From: Mesorhizobium sp. M9A.F.Ca.ET.002.03.1.2
GTDB taxonomy: Bacteria; Pseudomonadota; Alphaproteobacteria; Rhizobiales; Rhizobiaceae
Assembly (NCBI RefSeq): GCF_003952365.1
Contig: NZ_CP034443.1
Location: forward strand, 3,341,001 to 3,405,000
DNA: 64,000 bases
Direction: 5' to 3'
Shown one piece after another: positions 1-8,267 of the stretch. The notes beneath the pieces were generated by a model, which worked only from the letters and a program-made list of their open reading frames with translations, was not told the DNA's origin and made no database searches. The translations under genes were made by a program, and so were the position numbers. The stretch's first letter is position 1, and each line of letters opens with the position of its first letter.

Positions 1-2
1 AG

Positions 3-38
3 ATGCCAATCTGGTTTCAGATGCCAATCTGGTTTCAG
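3..38. repeat. Two tandem copies of an 18-bp unit
   Basis: Two identical 18-bp units starting ATGCCAATCTGG lie head to tail at 3-20 and 21-38, and a further ATG follows. They sit beyond the 3' end of the SorC-type regulator gene. The window edge cuts the context, so the array may extend to the left. No function can be assigned. Confidence 0.8.
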
Positions 39-113
39 ATGAAAGCGAGCGCGATGTTCCGGGCAACATCGCACAGCACTCCCGGTTGCTGCGGCAATCC
101 CGGCCGGCGGATG

Positions 114-1034
114 TCAGAGCGAACCGCCCGTCTCCTGGTCGGTGATGAGGCCGGTGAAGAATCCCTTTTGCAGGAGCTTGGCCATGATGCCGACCTTGTT
201 CTTTCCGCCGGAAACAAGGATGCGTTTGGGAATGTTCAGCGTGTCGAGAGGGTAAACCCCGACGATGCGTTCGTTGACGGGATGGTCGATGAGTTCGGCG
301 TTCCGGTCGAAGAAATAGCCGAGAAAGTTCCCGATCGGCTTCATTCTCAGGATGTCGTCGAATTCCTCGTCCGTCATATAACCGACGCTCCGAAGCGTCG
401 AGCTGGTCGTGCCGCCGACGCTCATCAGCGCAAGGTCGGCGTTCAGCGCCTTCTGGATAACTTCGCGCGCGCTCGGTTGCTGCAGGATCGTCTCGCGGCT
501 TTCGCGGCTGTCGCAGATGATGGGTCCGGGAAGATAATAGGATTCGGCCTGAGTGCGCTGGGCAAAGACGGCGGCGGCGTCGTATTTGTCGATCGACGAC
601 CGGCGCGACAGAGAGCCGAGAAGCGGTACGACGGTAACGTTCCTGAGCGTCACCGGTTCGATGTTGGAAGCGAGCCATCTCATGGTTCGGCCCCATGCCA
701 TGGCGACCGTCATGTCGTCCCGGAGCAGCGTCTCGACGGTCTGCGCGGCATAGATGCCGATCACTTCGGAGAGCCCGAGCTCCGACCCGATGTCATCAGG
801 CGTGACGCTGCATATGTCGAGCCGGTACTTCCGCCTGAGCTGTTCTTCCATTTCGAGGGCCTGGGACGTCCCGGCGTTGATGCGGATCGAGACGATGCCG
901 CGCTCCTTCGCCTCGGCCAGCAGCCTGTGGATCTTGGTGCGGTTGATCTGCAGCCGCTCGGCGATGGCCTGCTGCGTTTCGCCCAGCACGAAATATTGAT
1001 GGGCAACCCGTGCCAGAAGGCCAATCGACGTCAT
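114..1034 (-). CDS. SorC/DeoR-family sugar-responsive transcriptional regulator
   Basis: This 306-aa protein has an N-terminal helix-turn-helix (about residues 19-44, ending NRTKIHRLLAEAKERG) followed by a SorC-type sugar-phosphate-binding domain to the C-terminus, which includes a GGTTSSTLR loop. Regulators of this family bind a phosphorylated sugar or polyol and control the adjacent catabolic operon. The ATG at 1034 is preferred over upstream in-frame starts because GGAG lies about 8 bases before it and the family's N-terminus begins at this point. The gene is divergent from a carbohydrate ABC operon, with dyad sequences in the shared gap, so local control of that operon is likely. The effector is unknown. 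Confidence 0.88.
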   Translation of the reverse strand: MTSIGLLARVAHQYFVLGETQQAIAERLQINRTKIHRLLAEAKERGIVSIRINAGTSQALEMEEQLRRKYRLDICSVTPDDIGSELGLSEVIGIYAAQTVETLLRDDMTVAMAWGRTMRWLASNIEPVTLRNVTVVPLLGSLSRRSSIDKYDAAAVFAQRTQAESYYLPGPIICDSRESRETILQQPSAREVIQKALNADLALMSVGGTTSSTLRSVGYMTDEEFDDILRMKPIGNFLGYFFDRNAELIDHPVNERIVGVYPLDTLNIPKRILVSGGKNKVGIMAKLLQKGFFTGLITDQETGGSL

Positions 1035-1121
1035 GAGGGTTCTCCGATGCTGGTGGCGCATCCGTCCGAACGCCGCTGTCGCCGGCCAACAAGCGCTTGC
1101 CACGGACATGGTGACGATATA

Positions 1122-1160
1122 GCATTTGAACAAATGCACAAGATATGAACATTTGTGCAT
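1122..1160. promoter_or_regulatory. Candidate SorC-type operator in the divergent intergenic region
   Basis: Two overlapping perfect dyads are visible. GCATTTG-AA-CAAATGC spans 1122-1137. ATGCACAA (1134-1141) pairs with TTGTGCAT (1153-1160) across an 11-base spacer. They lie between the regulator gene and the ABC operon, where a SorC/DeoR repressor or activator would bind. Assignment as its operator is inference from position and symmetry. Confidence 0.5.
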
Positions 1161-1189
1161 CGCAAAACGAAGCGGTTCGGGAGGAACGC

Positions 1190-2077
1190 GTGCGGGTTGC
1201 CCAAGCCAGACGTTTCGTCATTTCAGACCATCCGCTGCCCTGGCTGCTGCCGCTGGTGGCGATCCTGCTTGTCTTCACCGTCTATCCCTTGATCTACAAC
1301 ATCTGGCTGAGCTTCCACGAGTTCGTCCCGCGCAGGCGGGCGCTTGAATTCGTCGGAACGGAAAACTGGGTGCAGCTCTGGAACGACACGCGCTTCTGGC
1401 AGTCGCTCGTCATCACCTTCACCTATTTCGCCATCGCGCTGGCCTTTGAACTGGTGCTCGGCATGGCGATCGCGCTGCTCCTGGACAGCGACGGCTTCGG
1501 TTTCGGATTCCTGCGCGGCGTGCTGACGATGACGCTCGTCATCCCCCCGGCCATTGTCGGCATGATGTATCTGCTGATGGAGGATCCGCAGTTCGGGGTG
1601 ATCAGCTATCTCCTGCAGTCGATTGGTCTGCTCAATCCGAACAATCCCATCCTGGCTACGGCGTCGACCGCGCTTGCCGGCGTTCTCGTTGCGGAAATCT
1701 GGCAGTGGACGCCGTTCATGGTCCTCATCTTCCTTGCTGGTCTCAGGGCACTGCCGCCGGAGCCTTACGAGGCCGCGATGATCGACGGCGCGTCGTCGTT
1801 CCAGATTTTCCGGCGCATCACCCTGCCGATGATGTCCAAGGTGATCGCCATCGCCGTCCTGGTCCGCGGCATCGATCTCTTCCGCGTCTTCGACTACGTC
1901 TTCGTCATGACGTCCGGCGGGCCGGGAGCCTCGACCTATTCGCTTTCCCTCTACGCCTGGCAGCAGACGTTCAGCTTCGTGAAGTGGGGCTATGGCGCCA
2001 CGCTCAGCCTCGTCACCCTCGTGATCATCCTCGTCATTGCCAACCTCTTCATCCGTATTGCGAAGGTGAAATGGTAG
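1190..2077 (+). CDS. Carbohydrate ABC transporter permease 1 (MalF/UgpA type)
   Basis: This inner-membrane permease of about 295 aa has six predicted hydrophobic segments. Its cytoplasmic EAA loop at about residues 193-212 (EAAMIDGASSFQIF) docks the ATPase. A longer reading from ATG 1145 is possible, but that ATG lies inside the operator dyad and has no ribosome-binding site, whereas GTG 1190 follows GGGAGG by about 5 bases, so GTG is chosen. The stop is one base before the start of permease 2, indicating tight cotranscription. The operon also encodes a binding protein, dehydrogenase and ATPase. Regulation is probably by the divergent SorC protein. The substrate is not identifiable; sugar or polyol is likely. 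Confidence 0.88.
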   Translation: MRVAQARRFVISDHPLPWLLPLVAILLVFTVYPLIYNIWLSFHEFVPRRRALEFVGTENWVQLWNDTRFWQSLVITFTYFAIALAFELVLGMAIALLLDSDGFGFGFLRGVLTMTLVIPPAIVGMMYLLMEDPQFGVISYLLQSIGLLNPNNPILATASTALAGVLVAEIWQWTPFMVLIFLAGLRALPPEPYEAAMIDGASSFQIFRRITLPMMSKVIAIAVLVRGIDLFRVFDYVFVMTSGGPGASTYSLSLYAWQQTFSFVKWGYGATLSLVTLVIILVIANLFIRIAKVKW

Positions 2078-2078
2078 A

Positions 2079-2951
2079 ATGAACGGCTCCTTCTCGACGC
2101 GCATGCTTCGCACCATCGCCGCCTGGGTTGTGGTCGCAGTCTTCTTCTTTCCGATCTACTACTGGACGTCGGTGGCGTTCAAACACGGCAATGACATTTT
2201 CAACCGGCCGCCGAAACTGTTCGCCTTCACGCCGACCTTCGACAATTTCCAGAAAGTGTTCGGGATTTCGTTGGGCAGCGGCGGCATCACGGTCACTCCG
2301 GGCGGCGGCAATTTCTACATGGCGCCCCGCGTCTGGGATTCGATCGTGATCGCGACGCTGTCGACCGTGCTCGCCGTCGCCATCGCCACGGTTGCCGCCT
2401 ATGCCCTGTCGCGCATGAACTTCCGCGGCCGGCACAGTTTCGTCGGATGGGTTTTGTCCACGCGCATGATGCCGCCTGTCGCGGTCGCGGTTCCGATGTT
2501 CTTCATCTACAAGAATTTCGGGCTCATCGACACCTATACCGGCATGGTGCTGATCCACGCGCTGATGAACCTGCCGCTCGCCGTCCTTCTGATGAAGAGC
2601 TTCTTCGACGACATTCCCTCCGAGATCGACGAGAGCGCGATCGTCGATGGCGCCAGCCGCTTCATGATCTTCCGGCGGATTGTGCTGCCGATGGCCAAGG
2701 GCGGCATCGCCGCGACGGCGGTCCTCTGTTTCATCTTCAGCTGGACCGAGTTCCTCTTTGCGCTGACCCTGACCACCACGTCGCTCAAGACCGTGCCTGT
2801 CGTCTCGTCGACCTTCGTCACCTCGATCGGCACCGCCTGGGGCAACATGGCCGCGCTTGGCGCCGCATCCATCATTCCTGCTTTCATCTTCATTCTGTTG
2901 GTTCAAAAGCACCTCGTGCGCGGTCTCACGATGGGATCGTTGAAACAATAG
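2079..2951 (+). CDS. Carbohydrate ABC transporter permease 2 (MalG/UgpE type)
   Basis: This 290-aa membrane protein has an N-terminal transmembrane anchor, several further hydrophobic segments and an EAA-type loop at about residue 181 (DESAIVDGASRFMIF). It is the second half of the heterodimeric channel with the preceding permease, from which it is separated by a single base. A periplasmic stretch of about 50 residues between the first two membrane segments matches the CUT1 (MalFG-like) layout. The C-terminus RGLTMGSLKQ is typical of this family. Confidence 0.9.
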   Translation: MNGSFSTRMLRTIAAWVVVAVFFFPIYYWTSVAFKHGNDIFNRPPKLFAFTPTFDNFQKVFGISLGSGGITVTPGGGNFYMAPRVWDSIVIATLSTVLAVAIATVAAYALSRMNFRGRHSFVGWVLSTRMMPPVAVAVPMFFIYKNFGLIDTYTGMVLIHALMNLPLAVLLMKSFFDDIPSEIDESAIVDGASRFMIFRRIVLPMAKGGIAATAVLCFIFSWTEFLFALTLTTTSLKTVPVVSSTFVTSIGTAWGNMAALGAASIIPAFIFILLVQKHLVRGLTMGSLKQ

Positions 2952-3010
2952 ATGGGAGGCTCGAATTCGCAGCCTTGTGAAAATCGCGAATTAAACCGGA
3001 GGAGTAGACA

Positions 3011-4516
3011 ATGAAAGACAGCATCAGAAAGGCGCATCTTGCCTCTGTCACCGATCGCTTCGTTCGCGGACAGATGGACCGGCGCTCGTTTCTTCGCGCA
3101 GCAGGCATTCTCGGCCTCGGCGCCGGCGCGCTCGGCATGGGCCTGGGACGACGTCCGTTCTACGGCATCAGCCAGGCAGCGGCTCAGGAACAGGAACTGA
3201 AGCCCAGCGCCGAAATCACCAAGTGGCTCTCGGATGTCGGCAAGCCCTTTGCCGGAACGACGCTCCGTCTCGCCACGGAATCGACGCCGCCGTCGAACGC
3301 CATCGCCACGCAGCTCAAGCAGTATTTCGAGGAGGCCACCGGCATCAAGGTCGAGATCGAAGTGCTGCCGCTCGAGCAGGTGCTGCAGAAGTTGACGCTC
3401 GATGTGGCGTCGAGCCTCGGCACTTACGACCTCTACTATATCGACCAGAGCTGGGCGGCGAGCTTCAGCCAGGACGTCTTCGATCCGCGCGAGCAGCTCA
3501 AGAACGCCGATCTGGCGATGCCGAACTACAACATCGACGACTTCCTGAAACCTCTCGTCGACGGTATCGCCATGTACGAGGACCGCATGGTCGGCGTGCC
3601 CTACGACATCCCGATCTTCATCACGCAGTACCGCAAGGACATCTGGGACGAGCTCAAGCTGCCGCCTCCGGCCACGCTGGAGGATTTGCTGCAGGCGTCC
3701 GCGGCGATCACCGACGCCAAGGGCCCGAACATGTACGGCACCAGCGGCCAGATGAAATCGGGCCATTACAGCCTCGAATGCGATTGGACGGCGTGGCTTT
3801 GGGGCCATGGCGGTTCGATTTTCGGCGCCGACGGCAAATTCACCGGCAACGACGAAGCAGGCTTGGCCGCCATGGCCTACTGGGACAAGCTCAAGGCGAC
3901 GATGCCGCCCGGCGTCGACGGCTGGACATGGGATGGCGAGGGCCAGTCGGTCGGCCAGGGCGTTGCCGCCTCGATGCTGTCCTGGGGCGAGTTCTTCCCG
4001 TTCTTCGACGATCCCAACGCCTCCAAGGTCTCCGGTCTGATGGAAGCGATGGTTCCGCCGAAGCCAGCCGCCACGCTACGCACGGTCGAACAGACCGGAT
4101 TCGGCGAAATTCCCGGCGTCGGTCACCAGGGCGGTTCTTCGCTCGCGGTGTCGAAATACTCGAAGAGCCCGGACGCTGCCTGGATTTTCATGCAATGGGC
4201 GACTTCAGCCGACACCCAGGCGCTGATAACCGTTCTGGGCGGCGGTACGGGGCCAACGCGCACCAGCGTCTATGATGATCCGCGCGTGCTGGCCAATGCC
4301 CGCGTCGGCGCCGGCACGACCCGCCATCTGCCGGTCGTGCGCGACACCATCGCCAACTACATGGGATCCGAGCCAGACCTGCCGGCATGGGCGGAACTCT
4401 CGAGCGACATGATCCCGGTTGCGTTGGGCAAGTACTTTGCCGGCCAGTCGGGCACGGCCAAGGAATCGCTCGACGCTCTGAAAACCCAGGTCGACGATCT
4501 CGTCGCCAAGGGCTGA
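3011..4516 (+). CDS. Extracellular solute-binding protein (family 1), Tat-exported
   Basis: This 501-aa periplasmic binding protein feeds the adjacent permeases. The N-terminus carries a twin-arginine motif (DRRSFLRAAG, about residues 24-33), a hydrophobic stretch and an AQA-type cleavage region near residue 59, so export of a folded protein through Tat is predicted. The body shows the long two-lobed fold of family 1 sugar-binding proteins (SBP_bac_1). GGAGGAG lies before the ATG. At about 500 residues it is longer than typical maltose-type binding proteins (about 400), as in a rhizobial subgroup linked to SorC regulators. The ligand is unknown. Confidence 0.87.
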   Translation: MKDSIRKAHLASVTDRFVRGQMDRRSFLRAAGILGLGAGALGMGLGRRPFYGISQAAAQEQELKPSAEITKWLSDVGKPFAGTTLRLATESTPPSNAIATQLKQYFEEATGIKVEIEVLPLEQVLQKLTLDVASSLGTYDLYYIDQSWAASFSQDVFDPREQLKNADLAMPNYNIDDFLKPLVDGIAMYEDRMVGVPYDIPIFITQYRKDIWDELKLPPPATLEDLLQASAAITDAKGPNMYGTSGQMKSGHYSLECDWTAWLWGHGGSIFGADGKFTGNDEAGLAAMAYWDKLKATMPPGVDGWTWDGEGQSVGQGVAASMLSWGEFFPFFDDPNASKVSGLMEAMVPPKPAATLRTVEQTGFGEIPGVGHQGGSSLAVSKYSKSPDAAWIFMQWATSADTQALITVLGGGTGPTRTSVYDDPRVLANARVGAGTTRHLPVVRDTIANYMGSEPDLPAWAELSSDMIPVALGKYFAGQSGTAKESLDALKTQVDDLVAKG

Positions 4517-4521
4517 GTGTT

Positions 4522-4551
4522 CCAGGGTGGCGGCTAAGGCCGCCACCCTGG
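4522..4551 (+). promoter_or_regulatory. Intercistronic hairpin after the binding-protein gene
   Basis: A perfect 12-bp stem (CCAGGGTGGCGG with its complement) with a six-base loop lies six bases after the binding-protein stop. No T-run follows, so it is not a classical terminator. Hairpins here commonly protect binding-protein mRNA from 3' exonucleases and allow higher expression than the downstream genes; that role is inferred. Confidence 0.7.
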
Positions 4552-4579
4552 GTATCGACAACCCCCAAGAGGAAAAGCA

Positions 4580-5305
4580 ATGGCTGGAAAACAGCTCGTA
4601 GCGGTGACAGGAGCGAGTTCCGGCATCGGCGAGGCCGTCGCCAAGGCGTTCTCGCGCGCCGGCCACCCTGTTTTGATGATGGCCCGCCGTCTGGAGCGCA
4701 TGGAGGCGCTGAACCTGCCCGACAGCATGGCCCGGCAGGTCGATGTCCGGGACCGCGCCGCAATCGCAGCCGCCGTGAAGGAGGCGGAAGCCGAATACGG
4801 GCCGGTCGACATGCTCTTTGCCAATGCCGGTATCGCGCGTCTTGCCGATATAGGCCGCCAGCCGCCCGAGGAATGGGACGAGATGATCGACATCAACACG
4901 AAAGGCGTGCTGAATTCGGTCCATGCGGTGATGTCGGGCATGATGGAGCGCCGTCATGGGACGCTGTTCATGATGAGTTCGATCGCTGGCCGGAAAGTCT
5001 ATCCGGATCATACCGTTTACTGCGGGACGAAATTCTTCGTTCACGCCGTGTCGGAATCACTGCGTGACTATCTTTCCGACTATGACGTCCGCGTGGTCGT
5101 GCTTTCGCCCGGGGTGATCGAAACCGAAGTTCTGAGCGGCGTACTCGACCCGCAAACGCTAGCCAACTACAAGGCCAACAAGCTCAAGATCGGCGGCGGG
5201 ATTGGGCCGGAGCACGTCGCTGAGCTCATGCTGCACACCTACCAGATGCCACAGAACGCTCTCGTGCAGGAAATCGTCATCACGCCGACCAGGCAGAAAT
5301 ACTGA
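4580..5305 (+). CDS. Short-chain dehydrogenase/reductase in the sugar ABC operon
   Basis: This 241-aa classical SDR has the nucleotide motif TGASSGIG at residues 10-17, an NAG motif near residue 87 and the catalytic YxxxK (YCGTK) near residue 151, preceded by SS in MMSSIAG. The fold resembles YdfG-type NADP-dependent 3-hydroxy acid or alcohol dehydrogenases. The ATG is preceded by AGAGGAAAAG. Its place between the binding-protein and ATPase genes suggests that it oxidises the imported polyol or sugar, or its first product; the substrate cannot be read from sequence. Confidence 0.85.
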   Translation: MAGKQLVAVTGASSGIGEAVAKAFSRAGHPVLMMARRLERMEALNLPDSMARQVDVRDRAAIAAAVKEAEAEYGPVDMLFANAGIARLADIGRQPPEEWDEMIDINTKGVLNSVHAVMSGMMERRHGTLFMMSSIAGRKVYPDHTVYCGTKFFVHAVSESLRDYLSDYDVRVVVLSPGVIETEVLSGVLDPQTLANYKANKLKIGGGIGPEHVAELMLHTYQMPQNALVQEIVITPTRQKY

Positions 5306-5339
5306 CGACCCGCCCCCGGCTTCTGGAGAGAGAGAGAGA

Positions 5340-6407
5340 ATGGCCACCGTAGAATACAGGAACATCGCCAAGAGTTTCGGGCATGTCGAGGTGATGAAGG
5401 ATATCTCCTTCGGCATTGCCGACCGCGAATTCGTCGTGCTTCTCGGGCCGTCCGGTTGCGGAAAGACGACGCTCCTGCGCATGACAGCAGGGCTCGAGAG
5501 CGTGACCAACGGCGATCTGTTGATCGGCGACAGGCGGGTCAACGACGTTCACCCCCGCGATCGTGACATCGCGATGGTGTTCCAGAACTACGCGCTCTAT
5601 CCGACGATGACTGTGTTCGACAATATCGGCTTCAGTCTCGAAGTGGCGAAAGTGCCCAAGGCGGATATCAGGAAGAAGGTCGAATGGGCGGCGGAAATCC
5701 TCAATCTCACGCCCTATCTCGGGCGCTATCCCAAGGAACTGTCGGGCGGCCAGCGCCAGCGCGTCGCCATGGGCCGCGCCATGGTGCGGGATGCCGCCGT
5801 CTTCCTTTTCGACGAGCCGCTCTCCAATCTCGATGCGAAGTTGCGCACTCATATGCGTGTGGAAATCCGGCAACTCCACAATCGTCTCGGCACGACCACG
5901 ATCTACGTCACCCATGACCAGATCGAGGCGATGACGATGGCTGACAAGATCGTGCTGATGCACGCCGGCAGGATCATGCAGATTGGCACGCCGGACGAGG
6001 TCTACGAGCGCCCGAACTCGAAATATGTCGCTGATTTCATCGGCTCGCCTTCGATGAATTTCATCGCTGGGGCTGTCGAGATCGCGGGCGGCAGTCCTCG
6101 CTTCGTCGCCGAAGGGGTGTCGATCGGCCTCTCGCCGGAGATCAAGGCGGAGCCGGGCCAAAAGGTCATCATGGGCGTCCGGCCACACGATCTGGGCATT
6201 TCGGATGCGGGTGAGATCAAGGGCGAGGTCGTGCTGTCCGAAACGACCGGCGCGGACGTTCAGATTCATTTGCGCGTGGCGGGATACGACGCCGTCGCCG
6301 TGGTGCCGCGTGACGAGCGCCGCAACGCCGGCACCGCGATCAATCTTTCGGTACTGCCGGGCAAGGTGCATCTCTTCGATGCGGCTACGGAGCTTCGTGT
6401 CGCCTGA
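5340..6407 (+). CDS. ABC transporter ATPase (UgpC/MalK-like)
   Basis: This 355-aa ATPase has Walker A GPSGCGKTT (about residue 36), Q-loop QNYALYP, signature LSGGQRQR (about 134), Walker B VFLFDEP (about 154) and H-loop THDQ. A C-terminal TOBE-type domain from about residue 235 marks the MalK/UgpC subfamily. The start is the ATG behind the purine-rich GAGAGAGAGAGA stretch; a longer upstream reading overlaps the dehydrogenase gene and has no family similarity. It energises import through the two permeases upstream and closes the operon. Confidence 0.92.
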   Translation: MATVEYRNIAKSFGHVEVMKDISFGIADREFVVLLGPSGCGKTTLLRMTAGLESVTNGDLLIGDRRVNDVHPRDRDIAMVFQNYALYPTMTVFDNIGFSLEVAKVPKADIRKKVEWAAEILNLTPYLGRYPKELSGGQRQRVAMGRAMVRDAAVFLFDEPLSNLDAKLRTHMRVEIRQLHNRLGTTTIYVTHDQIEAMTMADKIVLMHAGRIMQIGTPDEVYERPNSKYVADFIGSPSMNFIAGAVEIAGGSPRFVAEGVSIGLSPEIKAEPGQKVIMGVRPHDLGISDAGEIKGEVVLSETTGADVQIHLRVAGYDAVAVVPRDERRNAGTAINLSVLPGKVHLFDAATELRVA

Positions 6408-6548
6408 GGAGAGATTCGCGATCGGACGATCATGAAATCAAAATCATCCGACCACGACGCGGCCGGGTCGTCCATGCAACGCGGCTGCTTGGTGGCGATC
6501 CTGAACTTGTGCTGCATGGCGGCGGCAGCACCTCGAGGGTGCGCTGCC

Positions 6549-6905
6549 TCAGCCCGTTCGGCGCAGATAGCCAGCTAAAGCCACCGCTTGGTTGTGCATC
6601 TCGTCATGGGCGCCATAGAGCAGCGTCACCCGGCCTTTGCCCAGCAGGGCGCGCAATTGCCCGACGGCCTCGCCGTTCCCGTCGAGCTCGTCGCGGTATC
6701 GCTGCTGGAATTCCGCCCATCGCGCCGGCTCATGGCCGAACCAATGGCGCAATTCATCGCTTGGCGCGATGTCCTTCAGCCAAAGCGTCAGCGCAGCATC
6801 TGCCTTGCGGACCCCGCGCGGCCATATGCGGTCCACGAGCACTCGCTGCCCGTCGGTGGGCGATGGCGGCTCATAGATGCGCTTGAGCGCGATATCGACG
6901 GCCAT
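6549..6905 (-). CDS. DUF488 family protein (YeaO-like)
   Basis: This 118-aa cytoplasmic protein matches the DUF488/YeaO pattern: LKRIYEPP near the N-terminus, a VDRIWPRGV motif, a central WFGHEP...FQQRY segment and a C-terminal LLYGAHDE motif. The biochemical role of this family is unknown. The gene lies 21 bases downstream of the aminopeptidase gene on the same strand and may be cotranscribed with it. It converges with the sugar operon; a weak dyad with TCGGA/TCCGA ends lies in the 141-base gap. Confidence 0.85.
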   Translation of the reverse strand: MAVDIALKRIYEPPSPTDGQRVLVDRIWPRGVRKADAALTLWLKDIAPSDELRHWFGHEPARWAEFQQRYRDELDGNGEAVGQLRALLGKGRVTLLYGAHDEMHNQAVALAGYLRRTG

Positions 6906-6926
6906 GGAACCTCGCGACGCGTTCTC

Positions 6927-8183
6927 TCAGGCCCATTCGCCCTTGCGCATGACCGGCACGCGGCTGCCGTCCTTGCCGACGCCGTCGATGTCGATCTTGT
7001 CCGAGCCGATCATCCAGTCGATATGGATGAAACTCTTGTTGCCGCCGCGCGCCGCGATCTCGTCCTGGCTGAGCGAGGCGCCGTCGACAAAACACTTCGA
7101 ATAGCACTGGCCGAGCGCGATGTGGCAGGCGGCATTCTCATCGAACAGCGTGTTGAAGAACAGCAGGCCGCTCGCCGAGATCGGCGAGGAATGCGGCACC
7201 AGAGCGACTTCGCCAAGTCGGCGCGAGCCTTCGTCGGTGTCGAGCACTTTCTTCAGCACGTCCTCGCCGCGGCTGGCCTTGGCCTCGATGATGCGGCCGT
7301 CTTCGAAACGCACGGCAATGCCGTCGATCAGCGTGCCCTGATAGGACAGCGGCTTGGTGCTTGAGACATGCCCCTCGACGCGCCTTGCATGCGGCGTGGT
7401 GAAAACCTCCTCGGTCGGGATGTTGGGGTTGCAGGTGATGCCGTTCTTGGCGGTCGAGGCGCCGCCCATCCATTCATGCCCGTCGGCCAGCCCGACGGTC
7501 AGGTCGGTGCCGGGTCCGGTGAAATGCAGCGCATGGAAATCATGGCCGTTCAGCCATTCGGTGCGGCTGCGCAACGCGGCATTATGCGCTCTCCAGTTGC
7601 CGATCGGGTCATCCACATCAACCCGTGAGGCGGCGAAGATGGCATCGGCGAGTTTTGCCACGGCGACGTCGTCGGCATCGTCAGGGAAAACCTGCTTGGC
7701 CCAGGCCAGGTCGGGATAGGCGACGATGTTCCAGTTGATGTCGAAACCGGTGATCTTTTCCAACGCCGGCTGATAGGCGATCGAATTCGCTTTGTTGGCA
7801 CGCGCTACCTTGGCCGGATCCTGTGCCGACAGCAGCGAGGGATCCTCGCCGCGCACGGCGAGCCTGGCCGCATTGTTGGCGAAGGCCTTCGCCATGCCCT
7901 CATAGAGCCAGCCGGCGGCGCGGTCGAAGCCGGCGTCAGCGCCATAGCGGAAGCGCGCCAGCGTGATCTCGTCGTCGTTGAAGATCGGCGTCACCAGTCC
8001 GGCGCCGGCCTTGTAGGCATGCTCGACGATCCGCCGCGTCAGGGGCAGCGCCGCGATCGACGAAGTCAGCACCAGATCCTGCCCCGGCTGCAACTGCGCC
8101 CCGACCTTGATGGCGACCTCGGCCAGCCTGTCGAGCTTCACCGGGTCGATCGTTGCGGAAACGCCGCGCGAATGTGTGGTCAT
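6927..8183 (-). CDS. Aminopeptidase, peptidase family M29
   Basis: This 418-aa cytoplasmic metallo-aminopeptidase is of the AmpS/PepS (M29) type, which removes N-terminal residues using two divalent metals. The family's metal-site segments are visible in the C-terminal half: PTEEVFTTP, ALVPHSSPIS, FDENAACHIALG and the terminal FIHIDWMIGS with its His and Asp. The length is typical. The gene precedes the DUF488 gene on the same strand, and its start is 84 bases from the end of the LysR gene. No signal peptide is visible. Confidence 0.9.
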   Translation of the reverse strand: MTTHSRGVSATIDPVKLDRLAEVAIKVGAQLQPGQDLVLTSSIAALPLTRRIVEHAYKAGAGLVTPIFNDDEITLARFRYGADAGFDRAAGWLYEGMAKAFANNAARLAVRGEDPSLLSAQDPAKVARANKANSIAYQPALEKITGFDINWNIVAYPDLAWAKQVFPDDADDVAVAKLADAIFAASRVDVDDPIGNWRAHNAALRSRTEWLNGHDFHALHFTGPGTDLTVGLADGHEWMGGASTAKNGITCNPNIPTEEVFTTPHARRVEGHVSSTKPLSYQGTLIDGIAVRFEDGRIIEAKASRGEDVLKKVLDTDEGSRRLGEVALVPHSSPISASGLLFFNTLFDENAACHIALGQCYSKCFVDGASLSQDEIAARGGNKSFIHIDWMIGSDKIDIDGVGKDGSRVPVMRKGEWA

Positions 8184-8267
8184 GATCCTGCCTGCCGTGA
8201 TGTGGGAGCCTAGTTCCTACATAGACCGGCGCTGCTCTCCTTTCCACCGCGATTGCACCGTACAGGT

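Noticed and set aside
1145..1189. ATG 1145 as start of the first permease.
   Set aside because: It lies inside the operator dyad without a ribosome-binding site, while GTG 1190 has one.
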